From: an uncultured Eubacterium sp.
GTDB taxonomy: Bacteria; Bacillota_A; Clostridia; Lachnospirales; Lachnospiraceae
Reading direction: 5' to 3'
Length of the DNA: 38,524 bases
NCBI GenBank assembly: GCA_948468465.1
Contig: CAOKJJ010000024.1
Coordinates: 1 to 38,524 of the forward strand
Below are positions 1 through 7,074 of this stretch, piece after piece. The number at the start of each line of letters is the position of its first letter. Position 1 is the first letter of the stretch. The notes beneath the pieces were generated by a model. That model saw nothing but the letters and a program-made list of their open reading frames with translations. It ran no database searches and had not been told where the DNA came from. The position numbers and the translations under genes are program-made.

Positions 1-118
1 TTGAAAAACCGGTAATCTTTACCCTTTTTTATCTCTAAAAGCGAAATCTCTGTCAGAATATTTGTTCGTAAAATACATGATCAGGCCGAGTATGTCATAT
101 GGAAATGCAATTTTCTTC

Positions 119-147
119 TTGACAAACACATGTTCTGTATTTATAAT
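119..147 (+). promoter_or_regulatory. sigma-A promoter of the SOS LysM gene
   Basis: Perfect TTGACA (119-124), 17-nt spacer and perfect TATAAT (142-147). A LexA box overlaps the -35 element and spacer and a second lies just downstream, so repression by LexA and release on DNA damage is the expected control. Bases 1-118 hold no gene I can support. Confidence 0.85.
123..136. promoter_or_regulatory. LexA (SOS) box, imperfect
   Basis: CAAAC-ACAT-GTTCT matches the Firmicutes SOS box CGAAC-N4-GTTCG at 8 of 10 fixed positions. It overlaps the -35 element and spacer of the promoter at 119-147. Confidence 0.65.
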
Positions 148-156
148 ATAGTAAAT

Positions 157-170
157 CGAACATACGTTTG
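157..170. promoter_or_regulatory. LexA (SOS) box
   Basis: CGAACATACGTTTG fits the Firmicutes consensus CGAACRNRYGTTYC/G at every position. It sits 10 nt downstream of the -10 element and 17 nt upstream of the start codon of the LysM gene, where bound LexA would block transcription. Confidence 0.85.
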
Positions 171-187
171 TAAAGGCGGGAAGTATT

Positions 188-514
188 ATGAAATATATTA
201 AGATTAGAACTATAAAATATAAAGCAGTTCATGCTGTTTTAATGATTCAGGTTTTATTTTTTATCTTCTGCATGACAGCTATATTCTGTCAAATGGCGGC
301 TCATACTGCAGGCAGAATCAATGAGAAGAAGAACGAACGTTTTGCAAGCGTAAAGATTTGTTCCGGTGAATCCTTATGGGAAATTTCGAGCCGTTTTTAT
401 TCGGATGAATATAAGAACATGCATTTGTACGTTAAAAGGATTATGAAGTTAAATCATATGTCAGATGAAAACGTTTGTTCCGGAGCATATTTGATTATAC
501 CTTATTATGATTAA
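188..514 (+). CDS. SOS-induced membrane LysM protein, YneA-like division inhibitor
   Basis: This 108-aa protein has a short basic N-terminus, one hydrophobic segment at about residues 15-38, and a C-terminal LysM domain at about 55-107 (it begins ICSGESLWEISSRFY and ends LIIPYYD). That is the layout of Bacillus YneA, a small exported protein that delays division during the SOS response. The two LexA boxes in its promoter strongly support this role. LysM would bind peptidoglycan on the outer face of the membrane. The ATG follows a purine-rich AAAGGCGGG site. In Bacillus yneA is divergent from lexA; here the divergent side is cut by the window edge and I cannot see lexA. The name YneA-like rests on architecture and regulation rather than close sequence recall. 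Confidence 0.8.
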   Translation: MKYIKIRTIKYKAVHAVLMIQVLFFIFCMTAIFCQMAAHTAGRINEKKNERFASVKICSGESLWEISSRFYSDEYKNMHLYVKRIMKLNHMSDENVCSGAYLIIPYYD

Positions 515-565
515 AGAACTGTGCATAAATAAATTATTATGCCAGGAACGATCAGAAATTAAAAA

Positions 566-594
566 TTGACAACGTATACAGATTGTAGTAAAAT
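566..594 (+). promoter_or_regulatory. sigma-A promoter of the dinJ-yafQ pair
   Basis: TTGACA (566-571), 17-nt spacer, TAAAAT (589-594). A GTATAC palindrome at 574-579 lies in the spacer, where an autoregulating antitoxin could bind; the operator role is inferred. Confidence 0.7.
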
Positions 595-619
595 AAAAGA
601 AAAGAAAGAAGGTTCACAT

Positions 620-895
620 ATGGCAACGACTACACCAACACAAATCAGAATAGAAGAATGCACAAAGAAACAAGCTGTAGAACTTTTAGAAGGCCTAGGA
701 CTTAATTTGTCTGATGCAGTGAATATATTCCTAAGACAAGTGATTTTGCAGAATGGAATACCTTTTGATGTAAAATATCCTGAATTTAAACCAGAGGTGA
801 TTGAGGCTATGGAAGAAGCAAAACGAATTAGCAGAGATCCAGAAACAAAACGTTATAGCAGTTTTTCAGAAGCATTAGAGGATATAGATTTATGA
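620..895 (+). CDS. dinJ: RelB/DinJ family antitoxin
   Basis: A 91-aa protein starting MATTTPTQIRIEE, with the ribbon-helix-helix N-terminus and the family signature around LNLSDAVNIFLRQ followed by IPFDVKYPEF. DinJ proteins bind and neutralise a YafQ-type RNase and repress their own operon. The start at 620 is chosen because AGAAAGAAGG precedes it; an in-frame ATG-free extension to 566 would run through the promoter. Its stop overlaps the start of the toxin gene by 4 nt (ATGA), the usual coupled layout. Part of it (76 nt, 67 identical) is repeated downstream at 1191-1266. With the toxin apparently broken, it may now serve only as a repressor or protect against toxins encoded elsewhere. Confidence 0.9.
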   Translation: MATTTPTQIRIEECTKKQAVELLEGLGLNLSDAVNIFLRQVILQNGIPFDVKYPEFKPEVIEAMEEAKRISRDPETKRYSSFSEALEDIDL

Positions 896-1173
896 AGTAT
901 GATTTAATACTGTCTGGAAGATTTAAGAAAAGTTTGAAATCCGCTAAAAAACGCGGACTTGATATTTCATTATTGAATTCTATTGTTGATAAACTGCTTC
1001 AAGGAGTGCCGCTTGATAAAAAATATCAGGAGCATTCATTAAAAGGAATTTGGATTGGATTTAGAGAATGTCATATACAACCAGATTGATTACTCATATA
1101 TCTGATAGAAGATGATATATTGACATTAACATTTGTTGATACAGGAACACATGCAGATTTATTTAAGAAATGA
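892..1173 (+). pseudogene. yafQ: YafQ family mRNA interferase toxin, interrupted by in-frame TGA
   Basis: The frame opens MKYDLILSGRFKKSLK and reads 65 codons to a TGA at 1087-1089. It then continues in the same frame through LLIYLIEDDILTLTF and TGTHADLFKK to a TGA at 1171-1173, giving 93 codons, the normal YafQ length. The first TGA falls exactly where YafQ has Trp of the PDW motif (E. coli Trp68), a single TGG to TGA change. Residues matching the YafQ catalytic set are present on both sides: His48, His61 and Asp65 before the stop, His87 and Phe91 after it. Termination at codon 66 would remove the catalytic His. Other genes here use TGA as a real stop, so recoding is unlikely. A sequencing error is possible. 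Confidence 0.85.
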
Positions 1174-1174
1174 T

Positions 1175-1266
1175 TTTTTACGATATGATATTTTGCAAAA
1201 TGAGATGCCTTTTGATGTAAAATATCCCGAATTAAAACCAGAGGTGACTGGAGCTATGGAAGAAGC
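1175..1266 (+). pseudogene. fragment of a second dinJ antitoxin copy
   Basis: In frame this reads FLRYDILQNEMPFDVKYP and ends at GAMEEA, matching residues of the upstream DinJ from FLRQVILQN to AMEEA. At the DNA level 1191-1266 is 67/76 identical to 744-819 with no gap. It starts two bases after the yafQ stop and lacks the N-terminal DNA-binding half and the C-terminal toxin-binding tail. It looks like the remnant of a tandem second antitoxin-toxin unit. The similarity ends exactly where the inverted-repeat element at 1267 begins. Confidence 0.8.
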
Positions 1267-1386
1267 GATGCACTTCACAGTGTGGAGAATCTATCCAAAA
1301 TTTGAGAGTCATAGCGGGTTATGCTGACTAAATTTTGGATAAATTCTTCATATCATGTCCTATGGGTACAAACTGTGAAATGCGTC
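1267..1386. repeat. imperfect inverted-repeat element (MITE-like, about 120 bp)
   Basis: Outer arms 1267-1281 and 1372-1386 match at 13 of 15 positions. A perfect 12-bp inner pair (TATCCAAAATTT) lies at 1292-1303 and 1330-1341, with a small central hairpin between. The left end coincides with the loss of dinJ similarity. It carries no ORF of its own. It could be a miniature inverted-repeat element or a structured RNA. I see no clear target-site duplication. Confidence 0.45.
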
Positions 1387-1417
1387 TCTAAAAAATATTT
1401 TTTAAACACGCTCTAAC
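1382..1417. repeat. palindromic TTAGAGCGTGTTT-type intergenic repeat, copy 1
   Basis: Read on the minus strand this is TTAGAGCGTGTTT followed by an A6-T-A-T6 core and AGAGACGC. It overlaps the end and stop codon of the 413-aa gene and could act as its terminator. A clearly related palindrome lies at 7006-7046. Confidence 0.5.
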
Positions 1418-2643
1418 GTGTGGTCTTTTTTTATTATTGCTTTTTTTATGCTTTTTAAAGAATTATAGTCTTCAATTGATTTAAATACATAATTCGAAAA
1501 AATGGTGGATAGCAATAATTTAGCCATATTCCCAATTGGATTTTGCATAATATCAGTTACTGTTGATCCTGCGTCATAACATTTTTGACCTATATCTATA
1601 ACTAATGCTAGTGGACTTTTACTATTTTTATACTCTCGGATTCGTACAATGATGTTCTTAGATGCATTATCCGAAGATGCATACTTATTGTTATATAAAG
1701 GAACAATCATATCATTAAGCAAATTCAGGTAAGCATCGAATGCAGTAAGTAAATGGCCAAGATCAATGATGTTATTACTATATTGTAATAGTGCCTGTTC
1801 ATAATTGGCATATTCTTGCGAATTCCATGCAAATTTCAAATATTTTGCAGGTAGCAATGCAAATGCATAGACATTAAGTAAATATCCCGCTTCGTATTCA
1901 TTAGTAAAATCTATTTCAAAGTTTCGCTTTTGTACGAGCTGCGGCGTACTGTTAAAAAACTTAGGATAACTAAGATTAAGAACTTCTGGAATATTATAAT
2001 CGTAGGATTCCCTTAACATTGATCGGACTATTTGGTATATTTCACTGGTATCTTTGTGATGCTTGAGTACTTCATTTTTTACCATGTTATATGTAAGTAT
2101 TTCTTCATTACTTAAACGATTAGAAAGTTCTTTTAAATATAAATTTATATTATCAGCGTACGGAATTTCCAGTTTTTTTCTAATGTTTTTTGTGAACATT
2201 TTTGAAATCTGTTCTGCATTCCACCAATAAATATTTTCTTCGTTACAAATTTCATCAATGTAGCGCGTATATTTTTCGCTAGGAAGATCTACACGTTTCT
2301 TGTTACTTTGGATATCTCGAAGCCTATCAGAAAAATTACCTCTGCAGATATCTCTAGCTGCCAGCTTTATAGAGCCGTCCTCTATTAATTTACCGAAATC
2401 AGCTTCTGGCAATTTGCTTAAATCATAGAATCCTTTTCCTTCATCGCTTAATATTAATGTCCTCAAAGCTCTGTTTAAATTAATGGATGAATCACTTATA
2501 ACAAACTCATGAAAAAATAGAAGGCGAATAATTATATATGCTCTTAGATATAAACATGCCTGTCCGTTCTTTATATTAGCTTTTTTTATCATTTCATCCT
2601 CTGAATTTGTGATTGGATCAAATATAGAATTGTTTGCTGCCAT
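1402..2643 (-). CDS. unrecognised 413-aa protein
   Basis: I do not recognise this family. The protein is soluble-looking, without a signal peptide or convincing membrane segment, rich in Asn, Ile, Lys and Tyr, and mostly predicted helical. The N-terminal part has a hydrophobic stretch at about residues 32-50 followed by SINLNRALRTLILSDEGKGF. A Trp pair (YWWNAEQ) lies near residue 139. It has its own promoter (2736-2764) and an excellent AAGGAGGATCTGAC site before the ATG. It is a single-gene unit among toxin-antitoxin remnants and an inverted-repeat element, with AT-rich composition, which suggests an acquired accessory gene. A defence role would fit the setting but nothing in the sequence proves it. 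Confidence 0.75.
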   Translation of the reverse strand: MAANNSIFDPITNSEDEMIKKANIKNGQACLYLRAYIIIRLLFFHEFVISDSSINLNRALRTLILSDEGKGFYDLSKLPEADFGKLIEDGSIKLAARDICRGNFSDRLRDIQSNKKRVDLPSEKYTRYIDEICNEENIYWWNAEQISKMFTKNIRKKLEIPYADNINLYLKELSNRLSNEEILTYNMVKNEVLKHHKDTSEIYQIVRSMLRESYDYNIPEVLNLSYPKFFNSTPQLVQKRNFEIDFTNEYEAGYLLNVYAFALLPAKYLKFAWNSQEYANYEQALLQYSNNIIDLGHLLTAFDAYLNLLNDMIVPLYNNKYASSDNASKNIIVRIREYKNSKSPLALVIDIGQKCYDAGSTVTDIMQNPIGNMAKLLLSTIFSNYVFKSIEDYNSLKSIKKAIIKKDHTLERV

Positions 2644-2735
2644 GTCAGATCCTCCTTATCTGTTTTTGTAATCTAGAATTAATCAATATGTTTCAGCAAA
2701 ATACTTTTGTCTATGAACTTATTTATGCCATTTCT

Positions 2736-2764
2736 ATTATAATCGTTTTTTGGACAAATGTAAA
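2736..2764 (-). promoter_or_regulatory. promoter of the 413-aa gene
   Basis: On the minus strand TTTACA (2764-2759), 17-nt spacer, TATAAT (2741-2736), about 90 nt upstream of the start codon. The 303-nt gap 2644-2946 holds this promoter, the plsC promoter and no gene. Confidence 0.75.
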
Positions 2765-2850
2765 TATGTTTGTAGCTTTTATAAGAGTTTGATAGTTACC
2801 AGATATTTACCAAATATTTTCTTAATTTTGTTTTAATATATAGTAATGTA

Positions 2851-2859
2851 TGATATACT
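2851..2859 (+). promoter_or_regulatory. extended -10 promoter for plsC
   Basis: TGATATACT is an extended -10 element (TGn plus TATACT). The -35 region is only T-rich. It lies 87 nt before the plsC start. Confidence 0.5.
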
Positions 2860-2946
2860 TTTTGATAGAGGATGCGCCAGTTCGGCTCTTAAAATTAGAT
2901 TTACTACTGTAAGGTAAAAAAAACTACGATAAGGTGAAAAACATTT

Positions 2947-3681
2947 ATGCTAAGATTTTTATATGTTATTATCATGAACCTGTTCCGTGCACCGTATATG
3001 ATTACAAGGATGCGGTATGAAGCGGATCATCCGGAAAAATATTCCATAGAACAGCGCTATGAACTGGATCAGCGTGCGATTCGCATTATGTGCAATACCG
3101 GAAAAATTCAGACCGAATGTTACGGAAAAGAAAATCTTCCGAAGGAGGGCGGATATATTATGTATCCGAATCATCAGGGGAAGTTTGATGCTCTGGCAAT
3201 TATTTTATGCCATGAGTCTCCTTGTTCGATTGTGATGGATATCAGAAAATCCAAGTCGATACTCGTGCGTGAATTTGTAGATTTGCTGGAAGGAAAACGT
3301 CTGGATAAAAAAGATGTGCGTCAGGCGATGAAAATTATCCGTGAAGTAGCAAATGAAGTAAAAGAGGGCAGACGTTACATTTTATTCCCGGAAGGCGGCT
3401 ACGAATTCAACAATAAAAACAAAGTAGATGACTTTAAACCAGGCAGTTTTAAAAGCGCAACGATATCGAAAGCGCCGATTGTGCCGGTTGCACTGATTGA
3501 CTCCTTTAAAGTATTCAACAGCCTGCATGTAATGCCTGTAACCGCACAGGTACATTTTCTAAAGCCTATTCCATATGAAGAGTATAAGGGCATGAAAACG
3601 CAGGAGATTGCAAAGCTTGTGAAAACACGGATCGAAGAGAGAATAGAAGGGCGGATAGAAAACCGGACAGTTAGTTCCTAA
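2947..3681 (+). CDS. plsC: 1-acyl-sn-glycerol-3-phosphate acyltransferase
   Basis: This 244-aa enzyme of the PlsC/LPLAT family transfers a second acyl chain to lysophosphatidic acid at the membrane, giving phosphatidic acid for phospholipid synthesis. The catalytic NHxxxxD box is at residues 75-81 (NHQGKFD) and the glycerophosphate-binding FPEGG at 147-151, followed by PIVPVALID. A hydrophobic N-terminal segment (about residues 1-20) would anchor it. AAGGTG precedes the ATG at a slightly long spacing. It is convergent with the recombinase gene; the two stop codons overlap inside a hairpin. The exact acyl donor and substrate cannot be read from sequence. Confidence 0.9.
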   Translation: MLRFLYVIIMNLFRAPYMITRMRYEADHPEKYSIEQRYELDQRAIRIMCNTGKIQTECYGKENLPKEGGYIMYPNHQGKFDALAIILCHESPCSIVMDIRKSKSILVREFVDLLEGKRLDKKDVRQAMKIIREVANEVKEGRRYILFPEGGYEFNNKNKVDDFKPGSFKSATISKAPIVPVALIDSFKVFNSLHVMPVTAQVHFLKPIPYEEYKGMKTQEIAKLVKTRIEERIEGRIENRTVSS

Positions 3682-3687
3682 CTGTCC
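3665..3687. terminator. bidirectional hairpin over two overlapping stop codons
   Basis: A perfect 9-bp stem GGACAGTTA / TAACTGTCC (3665-3673, 3679-3687) closes a 5-nt loop. The plsC stop (3679-3681) and the recombinase stop (3680-3678) both lie in it. The T-tract is poor on the plus side and short (GGTTTTCT) on the minus side. Confidence 0.6.
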
Positions 3688-4736
3688 AGCCCACGTTCTC
3701 TAAGCTGTACCATTTTTGCAGCCTGCCTTCTTCTTGCATCCGCCTGTGCCGCATAATTGCGCCTTGTCGTGTTGACGTCTTTATGTCCCAGCACATCTGC
3801 AACCAGATAAATGTCGCCTGTTTCCTGATAGAGGTTTGTACCAAAGGTACTGCGCAGTTTATGCGGAGTAATGCGTTTGACCGTTGTGACAAGCTGTGCA
3901 TATTTCTTCACAAGTTTTTCTACAGAACGGACGCTCATCCGTTTGCGCTGCAAAGATAAAAACAATGCGTTGGTATGGCCTTCCACAGCCTCTGTTTCTT
4001 TGCGCAGCTCCAAATAATCAAGGAGTGCATCAGCTACTTCATCATTAAAATAAACGATAACCTCAGCGCCGCCTTTTCTATGTATTTTTACACCGTTATT
4101 TTTAAAATCAAGATCCTGGATGTCAATGCCAACACATTCCGATACACGGATGCCCGTGCCAAGCAGAAGGGAAAGCAGAGCAAGGTCACGCAGCTTGGTC
4201 TGTTCATGGTAGGCAAGCTGGTGCGCAGTCAATTTTTCTCCGGATTCCACCTCGTCTAAAAGCATTGCGACCTCATCTACATCCAGACGGATAATTTCTT
4301 TTTCATGAAGCTTTGGAGTTTTTACTAAATCCGGCGGATTTGTCTGTATCAGCTGCTTTCTGAAAAAATAGTTATAAAAGCTTCGAAGACTTGCCAATTT
4401 TCTGGAAATTCCACGTTCATCATTTGTATGTTCCAAGCCATCTTTTGTATATACCTTTAAATAGTTCAGGTATTCTTCAATATCAAGCGGAGTGATCATA
4501 TCCAAAAATGATATTGGAATATTTGGAATCTCATATTTTCGGCAAATCGGATTATTTTCATGCAAAAAAGAGAAAAAGATGCCAAGATCATATGCATAGG
4601 CCAGCCGGGTACGGGATGAGGTTGTATGTTCCGTTCCAAGGAAAAACTCCTGGCAAAAGCGGGGCAGTTCTTTTGTCATGGCCCGCAGTTTTAATTCATT
4701 TTCTATTTTAACTTTTTCATGATATGTTTTTTCCAT
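3678..4736 (-). CDS. tyrosine recombinase/integrase, XerC/D-like
   Basis: This 352-aa site-specific recombinase has an N-terminal SAM-like core-binding domain (about residues 25-130) and a C-terminal catalytic domain with the full set: Arg197 (GTGIRVSE), Lys221, His292-x-x-Arg295 (PHKLRSTF), His318 (LGHKDV) and nucleophile Tyr328 (RRNYAAQ). It would cut and rejoin DNA through a phosphotyrosine link. I chose the ATG at 4736 because AAGGTGG lies 11 nt upstream; the longer GTG start at 4751 overlaps that site. It is longer than standard XerC/XerD (about 300 aa) and no attachment site or phage gene is nearby, so a housekeeping or orphan role is as likely as an element integrase. Confidence 0.85.
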   Translation of the reverse strand: MEKTYHEKVKIENELKLRAMTKELPRFCQEFFLGTEHTTSSRTRLAYAYDLGIFFSFLHENNPICRKYEIPNIPISFLDMITPLDIEEYLNYLKVYTKDGLEHTNDERGISRKLASLRSFYNYFFRKQLIQTNPPDLVKTPKLHEKEIIRLDVDEVAMLLDEVESGEKLTAHQLAYHEQTKLRDLALLSLLLGTGIRVSECVGIDIQDLDFKNNGVKIHRKGGAEVIVYFNDEVADALLDYLELRKETEAVEGHTNALFLSLQRKRMSVRSVEKLVKKYAQLVTTVKRITPHKLRSTFGTNLYQETGDIYLVADVLGHKDVNTTRRNYAAQADARRRQAAKMVQLRERGLDS

Positions 4737-4769
4737 TGTTCTATCGTCCACCTTAATATTCGTATTTGT

Positions 4770-5498
4770 TCAATTGTTATCCATCTTTGGCCAGTCATCA
4801 AAAGAAGCGGCCTGAATTGCTGCAAACAGCCTGTTTTTGATTCCCGGATAGTCTGTATTCAGTGTCTGCAGCAGGTTTTTAGCGTATTGCCGTTTGGTAT
4901 GTCCGTCCGCAGGACATGGATTTTTTACGACAGGAAGCTGGTATTTATTTTGAAATCCAAGAAGTTCTGCTTCCGGCACATAGATCAAAGGTCGTATGAG
5001 TGTCAGCCCTGTACGTTCCCAATCAGTTTTCGGTGAAAACGAATGGAAACGGCTTTCGAAAAAAAGGGAAAGAAGCATCGTTTCGATCAGGTCATCCCGG
5101 TGGTGCCCATAAGCAACCTTATTACATCCATGACGTAAAGCTGCCTGATTCAGCGCACCTTTCCTAAGCTTAGCACAAAGGGAACATGGATGGGAAGATT
5201 TTTTATGCCCAAAGACAATTTCCTGAATTTGGGTAGGTATTATTTCATAAGGAACCACAAGAGCTTCACAATAATTTTTAAGCGGTTCCAGATCAAGCGT
5301 TTCGAATCCCAGATGAACGGTAAATGCCATTAACGTAAATCGTTTCGGATAAAAACGCTGCAGGTTTTTTAAGGCGCAGAGCAGAGCAAGCGAATCTTTT
5401 CCGCCGGATATGCCAACAGCGATTTTGTCCTGATCTTCCAGCAGATGATAATCATCCACAGCACGGCGGACATAGCTGAGCAGTCGTTGCATTTTCAT
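4770..5498 (-). CDS. ttcA: TtcA-family tRNA 2-thiocytidine synthase
   Basis: A 242-aa PP-loop ATPase with SGGKDS at residues 31-36, a CxxC pair at Cys106 and Cys109 (HPCSLC) and a later Cys in NPCPADG. This is the three-Cys arrangement of TtcA, which holds an iron-sulfur cluster and thiolates cytidine 32 of some tRNAs after ATP activation. GHHRDDLIETMLL is the conserved family stretch after the cysteines. The ATG follows GGGAGGAACTC. It has its own promoter (5555-5583), is divergent from dtd, and lies 33 nt upstream of the recombinase start, so the two may be cotranscribed. Confidence 0.88.
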   Translation of the reverse strand: MKMQRLLSYVRRAVDDYHLLEDQDKIAVGISGGKDSLALLCALKNLQRFYPKRFTLMAFTVHLGFETLDLEPLKNYCEALVVPYEIIPTQIQEIVFGHKKSSHPCSLCAKLRKGALNQAALRHGCNKVAYGHHRDDLIETMLLSLFFESRFHSFSPKTDWERTGLTLIRPLIYVPEAELLGFQNKYQLPVVKNPCPADGHTKRQYAKNLLQTLNTDYPGIKNRLFAAIQAASFDDWPKMDNN

Positions 5499-5554
5499 GA
5501 GTTCCTCCCGGGGGTGTGCTTTTTAACTGATTGGTGACTTGCTGTTTTATGTAT

Positions 5555-5583
5555 ATTATAATCGTCTGGTAAGGCAAAATCAA
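5555..5583 (-). promoter_or_regulatory. promoter of ttcA
   Basis: On the minus strand TTGATT (5583-5578), 17-nt spacer, TATAAT (5560-5555). Confidence 0.75.
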
Positions 5584-5622
5584 TGTTTATGTGATAAATA
5601 TTCATATTCATCATAGGAAACA

Positions 5623-5651
5623 TTGACTTACTGGAAGGCACAGATTATAAT
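5623..5651 (+). promoter_or_regulatory. promoter of dtd
   Basis: TTGACT (5623-5628), 17-nt spacer, perfect TATAAT (5646-5651), about 75 nt upstream of the dtd start. Confidence 0.8.
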
Positions 5652-5727
5652 ATGACAGGAAATATTGAAATCTTTATTCAGAAATATAAGGAATTTTGCA
5701 AAATTGCTACAGGAAAGGAATAACTAT

Positions 5728-6174
5728 ATGAGATTTGTAATACAAAGAGTATCAAAAGCATCTGTAACAGTCAACAATCAAGTGATAGGCAGCATCGGGA
5801 AAGGTTTTTTAGTATTGATCGGCGTATGTGATTCGGATACGAAAGAAATCGCGGATAAAATGATTCGTAAAATGCTGGGACTGCGGATTTTTGAAGATTC
5901 CGAAGGAAAAACAAATCTTTCTTTGGATGCCACAGGCGGCGAATTGCTTCTAGTATCTCAGTTTACTTTATATGCGGACTGCCGTAAAGGAAACCGGCCG
6001 TCTTTTATACGGGCAGGCGCACCAAAGCTGGCTGATGAATTGTATCAATATATCATACAAAAATGCAGCGAACAAAATGACCATGTAGCAACCGGTGAAT
6101 TTGGCGCGGACATGAAGGTGGAGTTAGTAAATGACGGGCCGTTTACCATTGTGCTGGATTCAGATGATCTATGA
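5728..6174 (+). CDS. dtd: D-aminoacyl-tRNA deacylase
   Basis: This 148-aa enzyme hydrolyses D-amino acids wrongly attached to tRNA. The family motifs are clear: [15 protein letters not shown] at the start, [17 protein letters not shown] in the middle, and the Gly-Pro motif in VNDGPFT near the C-terminus. The start is the ATG at 5728, preceded by AGGAAAGGAA; an upstream in-frame ATG at 5665 would add 21 unrelated residues. It is monocistronic with a strong promoter. Its 3' side faces two hairpins shared with the convergent cytidylate-kinase-like gene. Confidence 0.95.
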   Translation: MRFVIQRVSKASVTVNNQVIGSIGKGFLVLIGVCDSDTKEIADKMIRKMLGLRIFEDSEGKTNLSLDATGGELLLVSQFTLYADCRKGNRPSFIRAGAPKLADELYQYIIQKCSEQNDHVATGEFGADMKVELVNDGPFTIVLDSDDL

Positions 6175-6225
6175 TGTGAATTTTTATGATGTGACTTCCT
6201 CTGATATGACTTTTAAAACAGGCTT

Positions 6226-6259
6226 AACTATTCGTAAAAGTGTCCTTTTGCGAATAGTT
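6226..6259. terminator. 15-bp hairpin downstream of dtd
   Basis: Arms 6226-6240 and 6245-6259 pair over 15 positions (14 exact and one G-U on the plus strand) around a TGTC loop. There is no T-tract on either side, so a terminator or RNA-stabilising role is inferred from its place between convergent genes. Confidence 0.5.
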
Positions 6260-6272
6260 TCAGATCAGTGTC

Positions 6273-6345
6273 AAACGCCGTATGACTTCTGCCCTCAGTA
6301 CACTTTAGAGCGTGGCTTAAGCGAAAATCGTTTCATACGGCGTTT
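6273..6345. repeat. 13-bp perfect inverted repeat with a 47-nt loop
   Basis: AAACGCCGTATGA (6273-6285) and its exact complement (6333-6345) flank a loop containing TTTAGAGCGTGGCTTAAGC. The loop motif resembles the TTAGAGCGTG start of the palindromes at 1382 and 7006. It lies 12 nt beyond the stop of the minus-strand kinase-like gene and could terminate from either side. Confidence 0.5.
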
Positions 6346-6356
6346 ATTTGAAGTAT

Positions 6357-6980
6357 TTAATAATTCAAAAGTTTCTTATAATGTAAAATCATATCTACAC
6401 ATCCGTCTACGCCAAGCTTGGCAGAATTTAATGTCAGGTCGTAGGATCTGGAGTTTCCCCATTTTTTATTAGAATAATAGTTGTAATAGCTGGAACGCTG
6501 TTTATCTTTTTTATTAATCATATCTTTTGCTTTTGATTCATTGACCTGGAATTCGTCCATTGTATTTTTAATTCTGAATTCCAAATCGGCATGAATGAAT
6601 GTATTGATTGTATGTGGAAAATCATTTAACGCGTAATCTGCGCAGCGTCCTACAATAATACATGATTCTTCTGATGCCAGTTTTTTTATGGTGTCAAATT
6701 GTGCCAGAAAAATTTTATGATTGAGCGGCATATCTAAAAACGGCGCAGCAGTGTAGCCGGTTGCCGAATAAGTATCCATAACAAGAGAATATAAAAAGCT
6801 GTTTGTTGGCTTTTCATCCTGTGAATGGAAGATTTCTTCACATAGACCGCTTTCTTTTGCAGCCCTGCTTAATAATTCTTTATCGTAGCATTTGATACCC
6901 AGCTTTTCACTTAATTTCTGGCCGACATTTTTACCAAGACTTTCAAATTCACGTCCGATCGTAATCACATAATTGCTCAT
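6357..6980 (-). CDS. cytidylate kinase-like family protein
   Basis: A 207-aa protein beginning MSNYVITIGREFESLGKNVG. This matches the cytidylate-kinase-like family common in clostridia, whose N-terminal strand and P-loop read IGRE(F/Y)...G. The middle has IIVGRCADYAL and FIHADLEFRIKN, and the C-terminus has NKKWGNSRSYDLTLNS, all typical. It is expected to be a nucleotide-binding phosphotransferase of unknown substrate; it is not the canonical Cmk. The start at 6980 follows GGAAGGAG, whereas upstream in-frame codons cross the leader palindrome and promoter. The leader contains the 7006-7046 palindrome. Confidence 0.85.
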   Translation of the reverse strand: MSNYVITIGREFESLGKNVGQKLSEKLGIKCYDKELLSRAAKESGLCEEIFHSQDEKPTNSFLYSLVMDTYSATGYTAAPFLDMPLNHKIFLAQFDTIKKLASEESCIIVGRCADYALNDFPHTINTFIHADLEFRIKNTMDEFQVNESKAKDMINKKDKQRSSYYNYYSNKKWGNSRSYDLTLNSAKLGVDGCVDMILHYKKLLNY

Positions 6981-7005
6981 ATATACGCTCCTTCCTGCAT
7001 ACACC

Positions 7006-7046
7006 AGAGCGTATTTGAAAATGAAAACATTTTTCAAACATGCTCT
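7006..7046. repeat. palindromic TTAGAGCATGTTTGAAAA-type repeat, copy 2
   Basis: Arms 7006-7023 and 7028-7046 pair almost completely (AGAGCGTATTTGAAAATG against the complement of AGAGCATGTTTGAAAAATG). It lies in the untranslated leader of the cytidylate-kinase-like gene. The minus-strand start TTAGAGCATGTTTGAAAA matches the repeat at 1382-1417. Confidence 0.6.
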
Positions 7047-7074
7047 AAGCTGCCTTTGAAATTTTATATATTCT

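Noticed and set aside
55..68. Third LexA box (minus strand CGAACAAATATTCT)
   Set aside because: The second half-site matches poorly; two better boxes lie at the promoter.
1..118. lexA on the minus strand before the LysM gene
   Set aside because: The visible minus-strand frames do not resemble LexA; it may lie outside the window but I cannot show it.
1087..1089. TGA read as Trp (alternative code) or as selenocysteine
   Set aside because: dtd and other genes here end at TGA in the normal way, no SECIS-like hairpin is evident, and the family has Trp at this site.
1133..1327. 64-codon plus-strand frame as a gene
   Set aside because: Only its middle matches dinJ; the start lies inside yafQ and the end lies in the inverted-repeat element. 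It is a remnant and not a gene.
3678..4736. Recombinase as integrase of a resident prophage or integrative element
   Set aside because: No attachment repeats, excisionase, phage or conjugation genes nearby; neighbours are housekeeping genes.
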